A DNA stretch of 64,000 nt, taken from assembly GCF_031760065.1 (NCBI RefSeq), contig NZ_CP134500.1:6572001-6636000 (forward strand). The letters run 5' to 3'. This DNA comes from Streptomyces durocortorensis. Its GTDB lineage: Bacteria; Actinomycetota; Actinomycetes; Streptomycetales; Streptomycetaceae. A model generated the notes under the pieces. That model saw only the letters and a list, made by a program, of their open reading frames with translations. It did not search any database and was not told where the DNA came from. The position numbers and the translations under genes were made by a program. Below, piece after piece: positions 27,284 through 36,926 of the stretch; the stretch's first letter is position 1; each line of letters begins with the position of its first letter.

Positions 27284-27724
27284 TCAGGGCGCGGAGACAG
27301 CCGTGGGCGCGGTGGCGGCGGTCCAGCTCGGAGCCACCCCGGTCACCTGGCAGACCATCAGGAAGAGCGGGATCGGCGGGGTGTACGGGGTGAGCGCGTC
27401 CGGCGAGTGGATCAGCCGGGGCCGCCCGGCGGGGACATCGGCGCCCCGCGCGTAGGCCACCTGCTCGGGCCAGTCCAGGTCCAGGTCCGAGCCCGCCGGG
27501 ACGATCCACCACCAGCGGTCGGCGTCCGCGAAGACGCAGCCGGTGCGCGGCAGATGCGACATCAGGCGGAAGCCGTGCCGCGCGGGAACGCCCACCGCGT
27601 CGCAGCCCAGGCTGGCCGACATCGAGGCGGGCAGCGCCAGCCGTACATGCCCGGCGCGGGTCTCCTCGGGAGCCGCCCGGTCCCGGTGCGTACCGCGCAG
27701 CCGGGACAGCGCGTTCCTCAGCAT
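27284..27724 (-). CDS. Hypothetical protein coupled to the ATPase-like regulator
   Basis: 146-residue protein of unproven function. The ATG at 27724 lies inside the end of the upstream ATPase gene (7-base overlap), implying coupling; the longer frame to 27958 is a shadow of that gene. The core GCDAVGVPARHGFRLMSHL, then RWWWIVPAGSDLDLDWPEQV and PYTPPIPLF recalls the fold pattern of short Streptomyces proteins related to the bifunctional primase-polymerase N-terminal domain, but without clear catalytic acids; this is a weak inference. Proteins of this kind often accompany DUF397/XRE loci. Confidence 0.6.
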   Translation of the reverse strand: MLRNALSRLRGTHRDRAAPEETRAGHVRLALPASMSASLGCDAVGVPARHGFRLMSHLPRTGCVFADADRWWWIVPAGSDLDLDWPEQVAYARGADVPAGRPRLIHSPDALTPYTPPIPLFLMVCQVTGVAPSWTAATAPTAVSAP

Positions 27725-28194
27725 GGCCGCTCCGTGCCGCACGGTCGTTCCGTGCTGTGCGGCAGCTCCGCCCACACGATGCGACCGGAGGAGTCCCCGG
27801 CGTCGTGCGACCCCCAGGAACTGCTCATCGCGTCGACGAGGAGCAGACCGCGGCCGTGCTCGTCGTCGGAGGAGCGGCGCAGCCGGGGACCGTCGAGCCG
27901 GTGTCCCTGGTCCTGCACGGCTATCCGCAGCCGTCTGCCGAGGCAGCGCAGCTCGCACACCACCCGGGCGCTCGTCGTGTGCACGACCGCGTTGGTGACC
28001 AGCTCGGAGACGATGAGAACGGCCGCGTCGTAGGCGTCGCCGGTCAGCTTCCAGGCGTCCAGCCGGGCCCGTGCCAGCTGCCGGGCCCCGGCCACCGACC
28101 CGGGGTGCGCGGGCAGCGCGAAGCAGTAACGGAGCGCCTCCGTCCCGGGACTGAGGTCCATGAGCCGGGGGATGAGCGCACTGCCAGGTGCCAC
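27718..28194 (-). CDS. ATP-binding regulator (RsbW/HATPase_c_2 family)
   Basis: 158-residue GHKL ATPase domain related to anti-sigma factor kinases. N-box LIVSELVTNAVVHT, G1 region IAVQDQG, and G2 box GRGLLLVDAMSSSWG are clear. In Streptomyces, lone proteins of this family sit beside XRE and DUF397 genes in abaA/whiJ-like loci, as here, where XRE and DUF397 genes are divergent. It may phosphorylate or sequester an anti-anti-sigma or XRE partner (inferred). GTG at 28194 is used; an ATG at 28161 (MDLSPGTEAL) is an alternative. Confidence 0.87.
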   Translation of the reverse strand: MAPGSALIPRLMDLSPGTEALRYCFALPAHPGSVAGARQLARARLDAWKLTGDAYDAAVLIVSELVTNAVVHTTSARVVCELRCLGRRLRIAVQDQGHRLDGPRLRRSSDDEHGRGLLLVDAMSSSWGSHDAGDSSGRIVWAELPHSTERPCGTERPC

Positions 28195-28315
28195 GACCGA
28201 TTCCTCACAGTGGGGGCTGCGTCACGCTTCGTTCCCCCGGATGCGGGAGCGGGCATGACCGAGCGAACTGGTTCGGAAGTCAACTCTCCCCCTGACGCAG
28301 ACACTTGGCAAGGGG

Positions 28316-28336
28316 CACTCTGAATTTTTCAGAGTG
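28316..28336. promoter_or_regulatory. Perfect 21-bp palindrome between divergent ATPase and XRE genes
   Basis: CACTCTGAA-TTT-TTCAGAGTG: perfect 9-bp arms around a 3-base centre, AT-rich in a GC-rich setting, 65 bases before the XRE start. It is a likely operator for the XRE protein. A hairpin in RNA is possible, but the position upstream of both genes favours DNA binding. Confidence 0.6.
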
Positions 28337-28400
28337 ACTGTGTCGTTGGGGGCGCACGCGTGGCACACTGCTCGCAAAACAGCGCATGGGGAGGTCTGAA

Positions 28401-29261
28401 GTGAGCGAACCGCGGTCCGCCCCGACCGTGGGCCAGGTCGTTCTCGGCAAGCGCCTGCAAGATCTGCGCGAGCGCGTCGGCCTGACCCGTGATCAGGCGG
28501 CGAAGGTGCTGCGTGTCGCCCCCGCGACGATACGCCGGATGGAGACGGCCGAGGTCGGGCTGAAGATCCCCTACGTCCAGCTGCTGCTGAAGGCGTACGG
28601 TGTCGCCGACCCCGAGGCCGAGGCCTTCGTCGAGCTGGCCGAGGAGGCGAACAAGCCCGGCTGGTGGCAACGCTTCCACGACGTCCTGCCCGACTGGTTC
28701 AGCATGTACGTCAGCCTGGAGGGCGCCGCGAGCCTGCTGCGCATGTACGAGCCGCACTTCGTCCCCGGACTGCTCCAGACCGAGGACTACGCGCGCTCCG
28801 TGATGCGCACCGGGGCGGTCGGCCAGACCAGACCCGAGGACATCGAGCGCCATGTGGCGCTGCGCATGGAACGGCAGTCCCTGCTGGTCAAGGACGAGGC
28901 GCCCAAGTTGTGGGTGATCATGGACGAGACCGTCCTGCGGCGTCCCGTCGGCAGCCCCGAGGCGATGCGCGGACAGGCCGACAAGCTGCTCGAAGCCACC
29001 GAGCTGCCCCATGTCACCTTGCAGATCGCGGAGTTCGCGACCGGCCATCACCCTGGGACGTACGGGCCGTTCGTCCTCTTCCGGTTCGCCGTGCCCGAAC
29101 TCCCCGACATGGTCTACAGCGAGTACCTGACCGGGGCGGTCTACTTCGACGCCCGTCCCGAGGTGGCCTCCTACCTGGAGGTCATGGACCGCATGGCGGC
29201 GCAGGCCGCAACCGCACAACGCACGAAGGAAATCCTCCGGGACTTCCGCAAGGAGCTGTGA
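28401..29261 (+). CDS. XRE-type helix-turn-helix regulator with DUF5753 domain
   Basis: Two-domain regulator of the WhiJ-like class. N-terminal XRE HTH (LGKRLQDLRERVGLTRDQAA, then VAPATIRRMETAEVG) followed by a DUF5753 ligand/partner domain (MYEPHFVPGLLQTEDYARSV, LRRPVGSPEAMRGQ, YLTGAVYFD). GTG at 28401 is chosen because GGGGAGG (28389-28395) sits 5 bases upstream; the ATG at 28386 would lie before that ribosome site. TGATG overlap couples it to the DUF397 gene. Family members control development or antibiotics together with the small DUF397 protein. Confidence 0.92.
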   Translation: MSEPRSAPTVGQVVLGKRLQDLRERVGLTRDQAAKVLRVAPATIRRMETAEVGLKIPYVQLLLKAYGVADPEAEAFVELAEEANKPGWWQRFHDVLPDWFSMYVSLEGAASLLRMYEPHFVPGLLQTEDYARSVMRTGAVGQTRPEDIERHVALRMERQSLLVKDEAPKLWVIMDETVLRRPVGSPEAMRGQADKLLEATELPHVTLQIAEFATGHHPGTYGPFVLFRFAVPELPDMVYSEYLTGAVYFDARPEVASYLEVMDRMAAQAATAQRTKEILRDFRKEL

Positions 29262-29497
29262 TGAACCAGATATACAACGGCATGCCGGCCGGTGATCTCG
29301 GCTCCGAAGGCTGGTACAAGCCGTGGAGCGGCGGCAACGGCGGCAACTGCGTCGAGGCCATGAAGCTGGCGGACGGCCGGGTCGCGGTGCGTCAGTCCGC
29401 CGACCCGGACGGCCCAGCCCTCATCTACTCCAACGGCGAGATCGCCGCGTTCATCCAGGGCGCCAAGGCGGGCCAGGCGGATTTCCTTCTCACCTGA
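29261..29497 (+). CDS. DUF397 small protein (BldB-locus type)
   Basis: 78-residue DUF397 protein: W-rich start (GSEGWYKPWSGGNGGNCVEA) and the conserved end GRVAVRQSADPDGPALIYSNGEIAAFI. The ATG overlaps the XRE stop by one base and AGGAGC lies 5 bases upstream, so it is coupled to its partner regulator. In paired systems the DUF397 protein antagonises or works with the XRE protein. The much longer open frame in this register (from 28664) is a shadow of the XRE gene. Confidence 0.93.
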   Translation: MNQIYNGMPAGDLGSEGWYKPWSGGNGGNCVEAMKLADGRVAVRQSADPDGPALIYSNGEIAAFIQGAKAGQADFLLT

Positions 29498-29647
29498 GGC
29501 CCTCGCCGCATATCCTGTCCGGGCCCCGAAGGACCCGGCCTGACAGGGCACTTGGGCACGACCCAGCAGAGTTGTTCGTCAGCCCTCCCGATCCTTCTGA
29601 TCTTCCTGATCGTCGACGTACGGACCCCCCAACCCACGGAGCGAGCC

Positions 29648-30457
29648 ATGGCCGGGCAAGAACCCCACTCCATCGAGATCGACACCAGCAAGCCGCATCC
29701 GGCCCGGATGTACGACTGGTTCCTCGGCGGCAAGGACAATTACCCGGTCGACGAGGACATGGCGCGCCAGCTCCTCAAGCTGGACGCGCGCGGCCGCGAC
29801 ATGGCGCGGGTGAACCGGGCGTTCATGCACCGGGCCACCCGCTGGCTCGCCGAGAACGGGGTGCGCCAGTTCCTGGACATCGGCACGGGCATACCCACCG
29901 AACCGAATCTCCACCAGATCGCCCAGCGGACCGCCCCCGACGCCCGCATCGTCTACTGCGACAACGACCCGATCGTCCTCGCCCACGCGGCGGCCCTGCT
30001 GCGCTCCACCCCCGAGGGCGCCACCGAGTACATCCAGGCCGATGCCCGCAAGCCCGAGAGCATCCTGGCCGAGGCGGGCAGGATCCTGGACTTCGACCAG
30101 CCGATCGCCCTGTCCCTGCTGGCCCTGCTGCACTTCATCGACGACGAGGACGGCGCGGGCGACCTGGTCGACAAGCTCGTCGAGCAGCTTCCCTCCGGCA
30201 GCTATCTGGTGCTCTCGCACACCACCGGTGACTTCAACCCGGAGGGCGCGGCGCAGGCACGCGCCATGTACAAGGAGCGCGGGATGACCCTGCGCCCCCG
30301 TTCGCGCGCCGAGCTCACCGCGTTCTTCGACGGCCTCGAACTGGTCGAGCCCGGAGTCTCGCTCTCCGCCGACTGGCACCCCGAGCTGGGCGAGGTCATC
30401 GACGTCCTCGGCGACGACCCGATCCCGGGCTACGCGGGCGTAGCGCGCAAGGTCTGA
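29648..30457 (+). CDS. SAM-dependent methyltransferase, DUF574/PF04672 type
   Basis: 269-residue Rossmann methyltransferase of an actinobacterial family. Hallmarks: ARMYDWFLGGKDNYPVDEDM near the N-terminus, SAM motif I FLDIGTGIPTEPNLHQIAQ, and motif II VYCDNDPIVLAHA. The substrate is unknown. The ATG at 29648 matches the family start (MAGQEPHSIEIDTSKPHPAR); the frame upstream to 29552 is not needed. These genes frequently lie next to XRE/DUF397 pairs, as here, 150 bases downstream. A large terminator follows. Confidence 0.9.
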   Translation: MAGQEPHSIEIDTSKPHPARMYDWFLGGKDNYPVDEDMARQLLKLDARGRDMARVNRAFMHRATRWLAENGVRQFLDIGTGIPTEPNLHQIAQRTAPDARIVYCDNDPIVLAHAAALLRSTPEGATEYIQADARKPESILAEAGRILDFDQPIALSLLALLHFIDDEDGAGDLVDKLVEQLPSGSYLVLSHTTGDFNPEGAAQARAMYKERGMTLRPRSRAELTAFFDGLELVEPGVSLSADWHPELGEVIDVLGDDPIPGYAGVARKV

Positions 30458-30459
30458 GT

Positions 30460-30502
30460 GCTCCGCCCCGCCCCGCGCGACGTACGCGGGGCGGGGCGGA
30501 GC
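30460..30502 (+). terminator. Methyltransferase terminator
   Basis: Perfect 18-bp arms (GCTCCGCCCCGCCCCGCG and its complement) with a 7-base loop, starting 3 bases after the stop codon. One of the strongest hairpins in the window. Confidence 0.85.
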
Positions 30503-30533
30503 GTGTCACGGGCGCCCGCGTCACAATGGACCC

Positions 30534-30965
30534 ATGTCACGACGCACCTCCCGGCCCCGGGCCGCCACCCCGCGGATCACGCCCGCGGCCCCCTGCCCCT
30601 GCGGCCTGCCCGCGACGTACGGGGACTGCTGCGGCCGCTTCCACTCCGGCACCGCCGCCGCTCCGACCTGCGAGGCCCTGATGCGCTCCCGGTACGCGGC
30701 CTTCGTCGTCCAGGACGCGGCGTACCTGCTGCGCACCTGGCACCCGGAGACCCGGCCGCCCGCCGTGGACTTCGACCCCGCGCTGCGCTGGACGGGGCTG
30801 GAGATCCTGGACACCGCCGAGGGCAGCGCCTTCCACACCACCGGGACGGTCACCTTCCGCGCCCACTACACCGACGACGGTCGCCCCGACTCCCTCCACG
30901 AGAAGAGCCGCTTCACCCGCCACGAGGGCGCCTGGGTCTACGCGACGGCGGTCTTCGTCGACTGA
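30534..30965 (+). CDS. YchJ-family (UPF0225) SEC-C protein
   Basis: 143-residue YchJ-like protein. The N-terminal SEC-C-type zinc motif is CPCGLPATYGDCCGRFHSG; the core includes EALMRSRYAAFVVQDAAYLLRTWHP and a beta-sheet resembling NTF2 folds. Biological role is unknown; the zinc motif suggests a protein- or nucleic-acid-binding adaptor. CACAAT at 30522-30527 could be a -10 element placing the start site on the ATG (leaderless). It is convergent with the MFS gene. Confidence 0.9.
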   Translation: MSRRTSRPRAATPRITPAAPCPCGLPATYGDCCGRFHSGTAAAPTCEALMRSRYAAFVVQDAAYLLRTWHPETRPPAVDFDPALRWTGLEILDTAEGSAFHTTGTVTFRAHYTDDGRPDSLHEKSRFTRHEGAWVYATAVFVD

Positions 30966-31002
30966 TTCGGCCCGCGCGGTCGGCCCGGTCCACCCGGCAG
31001 TC

Positions 31003-33153
<2,151 letters not shown>

Positions 33154-34008
33154 TCAGCCGGTCAGCGAGAGGACCGACTCCGTCAGCCGCGCCACGAACG
33201 CCTCCCGGACGACCTCGCCCACGCGGTCGAGCGACAGATACGGATTCAGGTCCTCCAGTTCCACGAGGAGCAGAGCACCCTCCGCCGTACGGCAGGCATC
33301 GACCCGCTGGATGCCGTGCGTGAGGGCGTTCCAGCCGATGAAGCGCCGGGCGAACGCGAGATCCTCGGCACTCGCCGCGTACGGCTCCAGCACCCATCGC
33401 CGCTCCGGGTCCGGCGCGTACAGCGCGTACTGGAAGTCGTGGTCGACGAAGTAGAAGGACACCTCGTAGCGGAAGGCGATCCTCGGCTGGACGAGGAGGG
33501 AGCCCTCGGCCGCCCCCGCCAGCTCGGCGCCGGCCGCGTCCCCCGGGACGAACCGCAGCCCGACCGAGTCCGCGCCCAGCTTCGGCTTGACCACGTACTC
33601 CGTGACCTCCGGCAGCGACGCCAGATCCGCCTCCCGGTCCACCGTGGGAATCACCGGGAACCCGGCCCGGCTCAGCTCCACCAGGTACTCCTTGCCCGCC
33701 ATGTCGCCGCGACCGCCCAGCGGGTTGTAGACCGGCACGCGCAGCTCCAGGGCCCGCGCACGGAACGCGTCGTACGCCTCCTGATAGTGCAGCACGGGCC
33801 CGCTGTTGCGTACGAGGGCGATGTCGAAACGTTCCAGCAGCGCGGCCGCGTCCCGGGGATGGCACAGGGCCACGTCGAACGCCCCGCGCAGCCGGGAGGC
33901 CAGGAAGATGTCCTCGTCGCAGTAGCGCCGCCCCCGTGCCTCGTACGCGAGATCGGTGACGAGGAGCAGAGAGGGGCGGCGGGAGCCTGCGGGGGAGGCG
34001 GCGGTCAT
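33154..34008 (-). CDS. ATP-grasp domain protein
   Basis: 284-residue ATP-grasp ligase-like protein of unknown substrate. A pre-ATP-grasp half (SLLLVTDLAYEARGRRYCDEDIF, DIALVRNSGPVL, VYNPLGGRGDMAGKEYL) leads into the nucleotide-binding part (FPVIPTVD, EYVVKPKLGADSVGLRF, LLVQPRIA), and the metal-binding C-terminal part ends ALLLVELEDLNPYLSL, with Glu and Asn in ligand positions. The layout is like RimK/glutathione-synthetase or lanthipeptide-graspetide ligases, so amide or ester bond formation is likely. No precursor peptide is obvious nearby. Confidence 0.85.
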   Translation of the reverse strand: MTAASPAGSRRPSLLLVTDLAYEARGRRYCDEDIFLASRLRGAFDVALCHPRDAAALLERFDIALVRNSGPVLHYQEAYDAFRARALELRVPVYNPLGGRGDMAGKEYLVELSRAGFPVIPTVDREADLASLPEVTEYVVKPKLGADSVGLRFVPGDAAGAELAGAAEGSLLVQPRIAFRYEVSFYFVDHDFQYALYAPDPERRWVLEPYAASAEDLAFARRFIGWNALTHGIQRVDACRTAEGALLLVELEDLNPYLSLDRVGEVVREAFVARLTESVLSLTG

Positions 34009-34089
34009 GGGATCTCCCGGAAGCGGGGACGTGTACGTGCCGTCACTATCCCCGATGGCCCGGCCGGCCCGGTCGGCCCGGCCGCAGGG

Positions 34090-34257
34090 TCAGCGGGCTC
34101 CGCCCCGGACCGCCGCCACCCACTCGACCAGCAGCCGCTCGTACTCCCGGCGGCCCTCCGGCGACACCATGGCGCCGTCCGCCACCAGGGCACGGATCTC
34201 CGCGTTCAGGACAACCATCGGACGGGTAGGGTCCAGCTCGGTCGCAGTGGAGGTCAT
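34090..34257 (-). CDS. Small conserved-looking hypothetical protein, 55 residues
   Basis: Short gene upstream of the ATP-grasp gene on the same strand. The product starts MTSTATELDPTRPMVVLNAE and continues IRALVADGAMVSPEGRREYE, ending LLVEWVAAVRGGAR. The regular charge pattern, helix-forming composition and clean start and stop support coding; codon usage follows the GC3 bias. Function unknown. It is separated from the ATP-grasp start by 81 bases and is probably co-transcribed. Confidence 0.65.
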   Translation of the reverse strand: MTSTATELDPTRPMVVLNAEIRALVADGAMVSPEGRREYERLLVEWVAAVRGGAR

Positions 34258-34643
34258 GTGAAGAGGCTAGCGCTACGGCGGCGGGGTGATGTCCGCGTCA
34301 TCGCGGGCGGCACACCCCGAACGCCCCGCCCGGCGAAGCCCGACGCTCCCGCCGGGCCGTGTCGTGAGGAGGCTTCACGCCGTCGTCACGCATCGGCCTG
34401 GCCCCGCCGGGCAGGCGGCCGTCACCGCACGTCGGGGGCCGGGGGAGCATGGAATCGCCGCGCCGGTACGTGCTGGTCGACCCGATCGGCGGCGCCCCCG
34501 GCCGGGCTGCCGGAAGCCGCCGCCCACTCCTTCGCCCCGGCCGGTCCGTACGCGTCCGGGGCGATGAGAATCACATGTGCGGACCGTCACGAACCGTGCG
34601 TGCGGCCGGTCTGGACGCCTCGTCACATGCGAGGGCGAGCCGG
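34258..34643. other. Intergenic stretch with a possible gene remnant
   Basis: 386 bases without an intact gene. From 34449 on plus, the frame reads MESPRRYVLVDPIGGAPG, resembling the N-terminal strand of some ATP-grasp enzymes, but then turns to Arg-rich shadow sequence; one frame over, PEAAAHSFAPAGPYASGAM follows. This may be a decayed start of another ATP-grasp gene. No clear promoter or hairpin stands out. Confidence 0.3.
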
Positions 34644-34907
34644 TCAGAAGGGGGAGCCCGGCAGCACCGGCAGCCGGGGGTGATGTGCGGCCAGCACCTT
34701 GTTGGCGCGGGCCAGGTCCGCCAGGGCCTGCTCGCGGTCGGCCTGGTCCTCGACGCCGAGCAGCGGACCTCGGAAGCGGCGGACCTCGCGGGCCGCGCGG
34801 TCCGCGTCGAACTCCGCCTGGAGGATGTGCGGCGGAATGCACGAACCGATCAGCGCGGCGACCCGGTCCGGGATCGGCACGGGGACGAGGAGGTGCGAGG
34901 CGGTCAT
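34644..34907 (-). CDS. Small hypothetical protein, 87 residues
   Basis: Unrecognised. ATG at 34907 is chosen because GAGAGGGAA lies upstream on the minus strand; the frame continues to 35036, but that extension is Arg/Gly/Pro-rich. The product begins MTASHLLVPVPIPDRVAALI and has a charged helical body (LQAEFDADRAAREVRRF, DREQALADLARANKVLAAH) with no signal peptide. It lies downstream of the PucR-type regulator on the same strand, about 200 bases away. Confidence 0.6.
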   Translation of the reverse strand: MTASHLLVPVPIPDRVAALIGSCIPPHILQAEFDADRAAREVRRFRGPLLGVEDQADREQALADLARANKVLAAHHPRLPVLPGSPF

Positions 34908-35108
34908 GAAGCGTTCCCTCTCGGATGGTCGGCCAGGAGGCGGTGCACGGGACCCGCCGCCGGATGAGCGGCAGGCTCCTCCTTGTGTACGGGACGCGGT
35001 TCCGGGTTTCTCGTCGGATACGTCTCCGTGTCGCAACCGTTTGGGACTGACCGTCTATTTCCCCTTACGCGCGGGTAAGTTGACCCGCCGCGGCGGACGT
35101 GATCCGGA

Positions 35109-36323
35109 TCAGGGGGATGTGCCGTCGGTGCGAGAGCGCAGCCGCAGCGCGCGCAGCACCGCCTCGGTGGCGAAGCGGCTCTCCGGATCGACGAGTTGGT
35201 CACCGAAGATGGACTCCAGATTGCGCATGCGGTAGCGCACCGTCTGCGGGTGGACATCGAGCAGCGCACCCATCTGCGCCGCCGTCCCCCGGGTGTCGAG
35301 CCAGATCCGCAGCGTCTCGACCAGCCGCTCGCGACGGCCCGCGCTGATCCCCGCAACGGCGGCCAGCTCCCGCTGGGCGAGCTGGTCGAGCAGGGCGGGA
35401 TCGGAGAGCAGCCACAGGGTGATGAGGTGGTCCTCGCAGTGGATCAGCGGAGCGTCGTCGATCACCCCGGAGTCGACGAGCTCCAGTACCCTGCGGGCCC
35501 ACCGGACCGACTCGCAGGCCAGCACGGTGGGAACGGTCAGTCCGACCGCCGCGCGGGACGCCGGAAGGGCCTGCTCCAGCATGGATCTTCGGGACTCGTC
35601 CAGCGCCCCCGGAATCAGTAAGTGCGGCTGCGGGGCGCTGAGATCGACGAGGACATCACGGTCCGCGCTCAGCCGGTCCAGCTCCGCCGGGGCGCGGACG
35701 GCGATCAGGGTGACCTCGTCGGGGAGCGTCCAGCCGGTCTGCTCGCACAGGTCGGCGATGGCGCTGTGGGGGGCCGGGCGCCCGGCGAGGATCAGGTGGA
35801 GGAGGCGGCGGCGCAGCGCCTCGCTGTGCTCGCCCGACTGGGACTGCACCTCCAGGAAGCCTTCCCGGGAAAGCGCCTCCAGTTCGTCGACGTAGGCGAA
35901 GAGCGCGTCGGCGAAGCTCAGCATCAGACTGGGCGACAGGTGGTAGCTCTGCCCGACCTTCTTGGCCCGCCGCAGCGCCACCCGCGCGCCCAGCCGGTAC
36001 GCCCCCTGGAGGGTGTCCATGGTCCGGCCCTCGTACGCCTCGAACCGCCCGAAGCGGCGGCACATGTCGTCCCGGAGCGTGGTGGGGGAGGAGGGTTCGG
36101 CGACCAGGTCGACGAAGGAGGACAGGCTCTGCTCCACACCCACCCGGATGGCCTGGCCGTTCGGTCCGTCGAGCAGCCGGGCGTATTCCGGATAGGCCCG
36201 GGTCACCTCGACGCCGATTTCCTTGATGAGGCTGGGCAGTTCGGGTCGCATGATCGCGGCGAATTCCTGCGGGAGTGGTCCCAGCGGGTCTCCGGTATCC
36301 AGCGGCTGGATGAGATGTGGCAT
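35109..36323 (-). CDS. PucR-type transcriptional regulator (CdaR family)
   Basis: 404-residue regulator. The C-terminal HTH_30 is complete: LVETLRIWLDTRGTAAQMGALLDVHPQTVRYRM then RNLESIFGDQLVDPE. A GGDEF-like CdaR central region (TLIAVRAPAELDRL to GLTVPTVLACESVRWARRVLEL) and an N-terminal helical sensor (MRPELPSLIKEIGVEVTRAY) precede it, as in the Streptomyces PucR/BldD-independent activators of lipid or purine catabolism. ATG at 36323 has AAAGGGGA upstream; the longer frame to 36482 is less likely. Target unknown; the secreted and mce genes start on the opposite strand beyond a 603-base gap. Confidence 0.9.
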   Translation of the reverse strand: MPHLIQPLDTGDPLGPLPQEFAAIMRPELPSLIKEIGVEVTRAYPEYARLLDGPNGQAIRVGVEQSLSSFVDLVAEPSSPTTLRDDMCRRFGRFEAYEGRTMDTLQGAYRLGARVALRRAKKVGQSYHLSPSLMLSFADALFAYVDELEALSREGFLEVQSQSGEHSEALRRRLLHLILAGRPAPHSAIADLCEQTGWTLPDEVTLIAVRAPAELDRLSADRDVLVDLSAPQPHLLIPGALDESRRSMLEQALPASRAAVGLTVPTVLACESVRWARRVLELVDSGVIDDAPLIHCEDHLITLWLLSDPALLDQLAQRELAAVAGISAGRRERLVETLRIWLDTRGTAAQMGALLDVHPQTVRYRMRNLESIFGDQLVDPESRFATEAVLRALRLRSRTDGTSP

Positions 36324-36926
36324 GTCAAGTCCCCTTTCTCTCGGCGCCCGGTGGTGGGGTGAGACGGTGGGGGAAAGCGCTCCCACGAACCGACAGGTGC
36401 GTACCAAGTCCGCGACGAAGATAGACCAAGGAACTGGGGCTGCACACCACTTGGACAAGATCGAAGTGCAGGGGGCACACATCTCGGCCGCAGTGTGGGA
36501 CTTCGGTGCAGGTCGGCCGTACCGCGTGCTATCGGGCGCCGGATTTCGGCCGCCTGGCTGATTCGCCTGCGCTCTGCCGGGGTTCGGCGCGAGCGGCCTC
36601 CCGGGCGCCGACGTCCGGGGCCCGGCGTACGCGCGGTGTACGGGTCCCGCCGGCCGGAGCCGTATTTCCCCGCCCTGCGATGCGCATTCCTTGATAAGGG
36701 GATGAAGGTCTGTTACTCATTTCCGCATCAAAAATAGCGTCGTGCAAAAGATCTTAGTGAGACGGATTGTGTCGCCCTGTTTCCCGCGAGTAACATCACA
36801 CCTCGGTCAATTCGGTCACGAAATCTGCCCGAAATTTGACGCCCCGTTCCTCCGCTGCCGGTTCGATCCGAGGCCGGTCAACTTCGTGTACGAGGCCGCA
36901 CCACGGCGGCCGACAGAGGGGACCAC
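36324..36926. promoter_or_regulatory. Divergent intergenic region between pucR-type gene and secreted gene
   Basis: 603 bases, distinctly lower in GC, with no convincing gene. For the plus strand TTGTGT (36767-36772), an 18-base spacer and TAACAT (36791-36796) form a plausible promoter about 125 bases before the next start. The AT-rich stretch around 36715-36760 could hold further regulatory sites. No IS or tRNA is visible. Confidence 0.4.
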
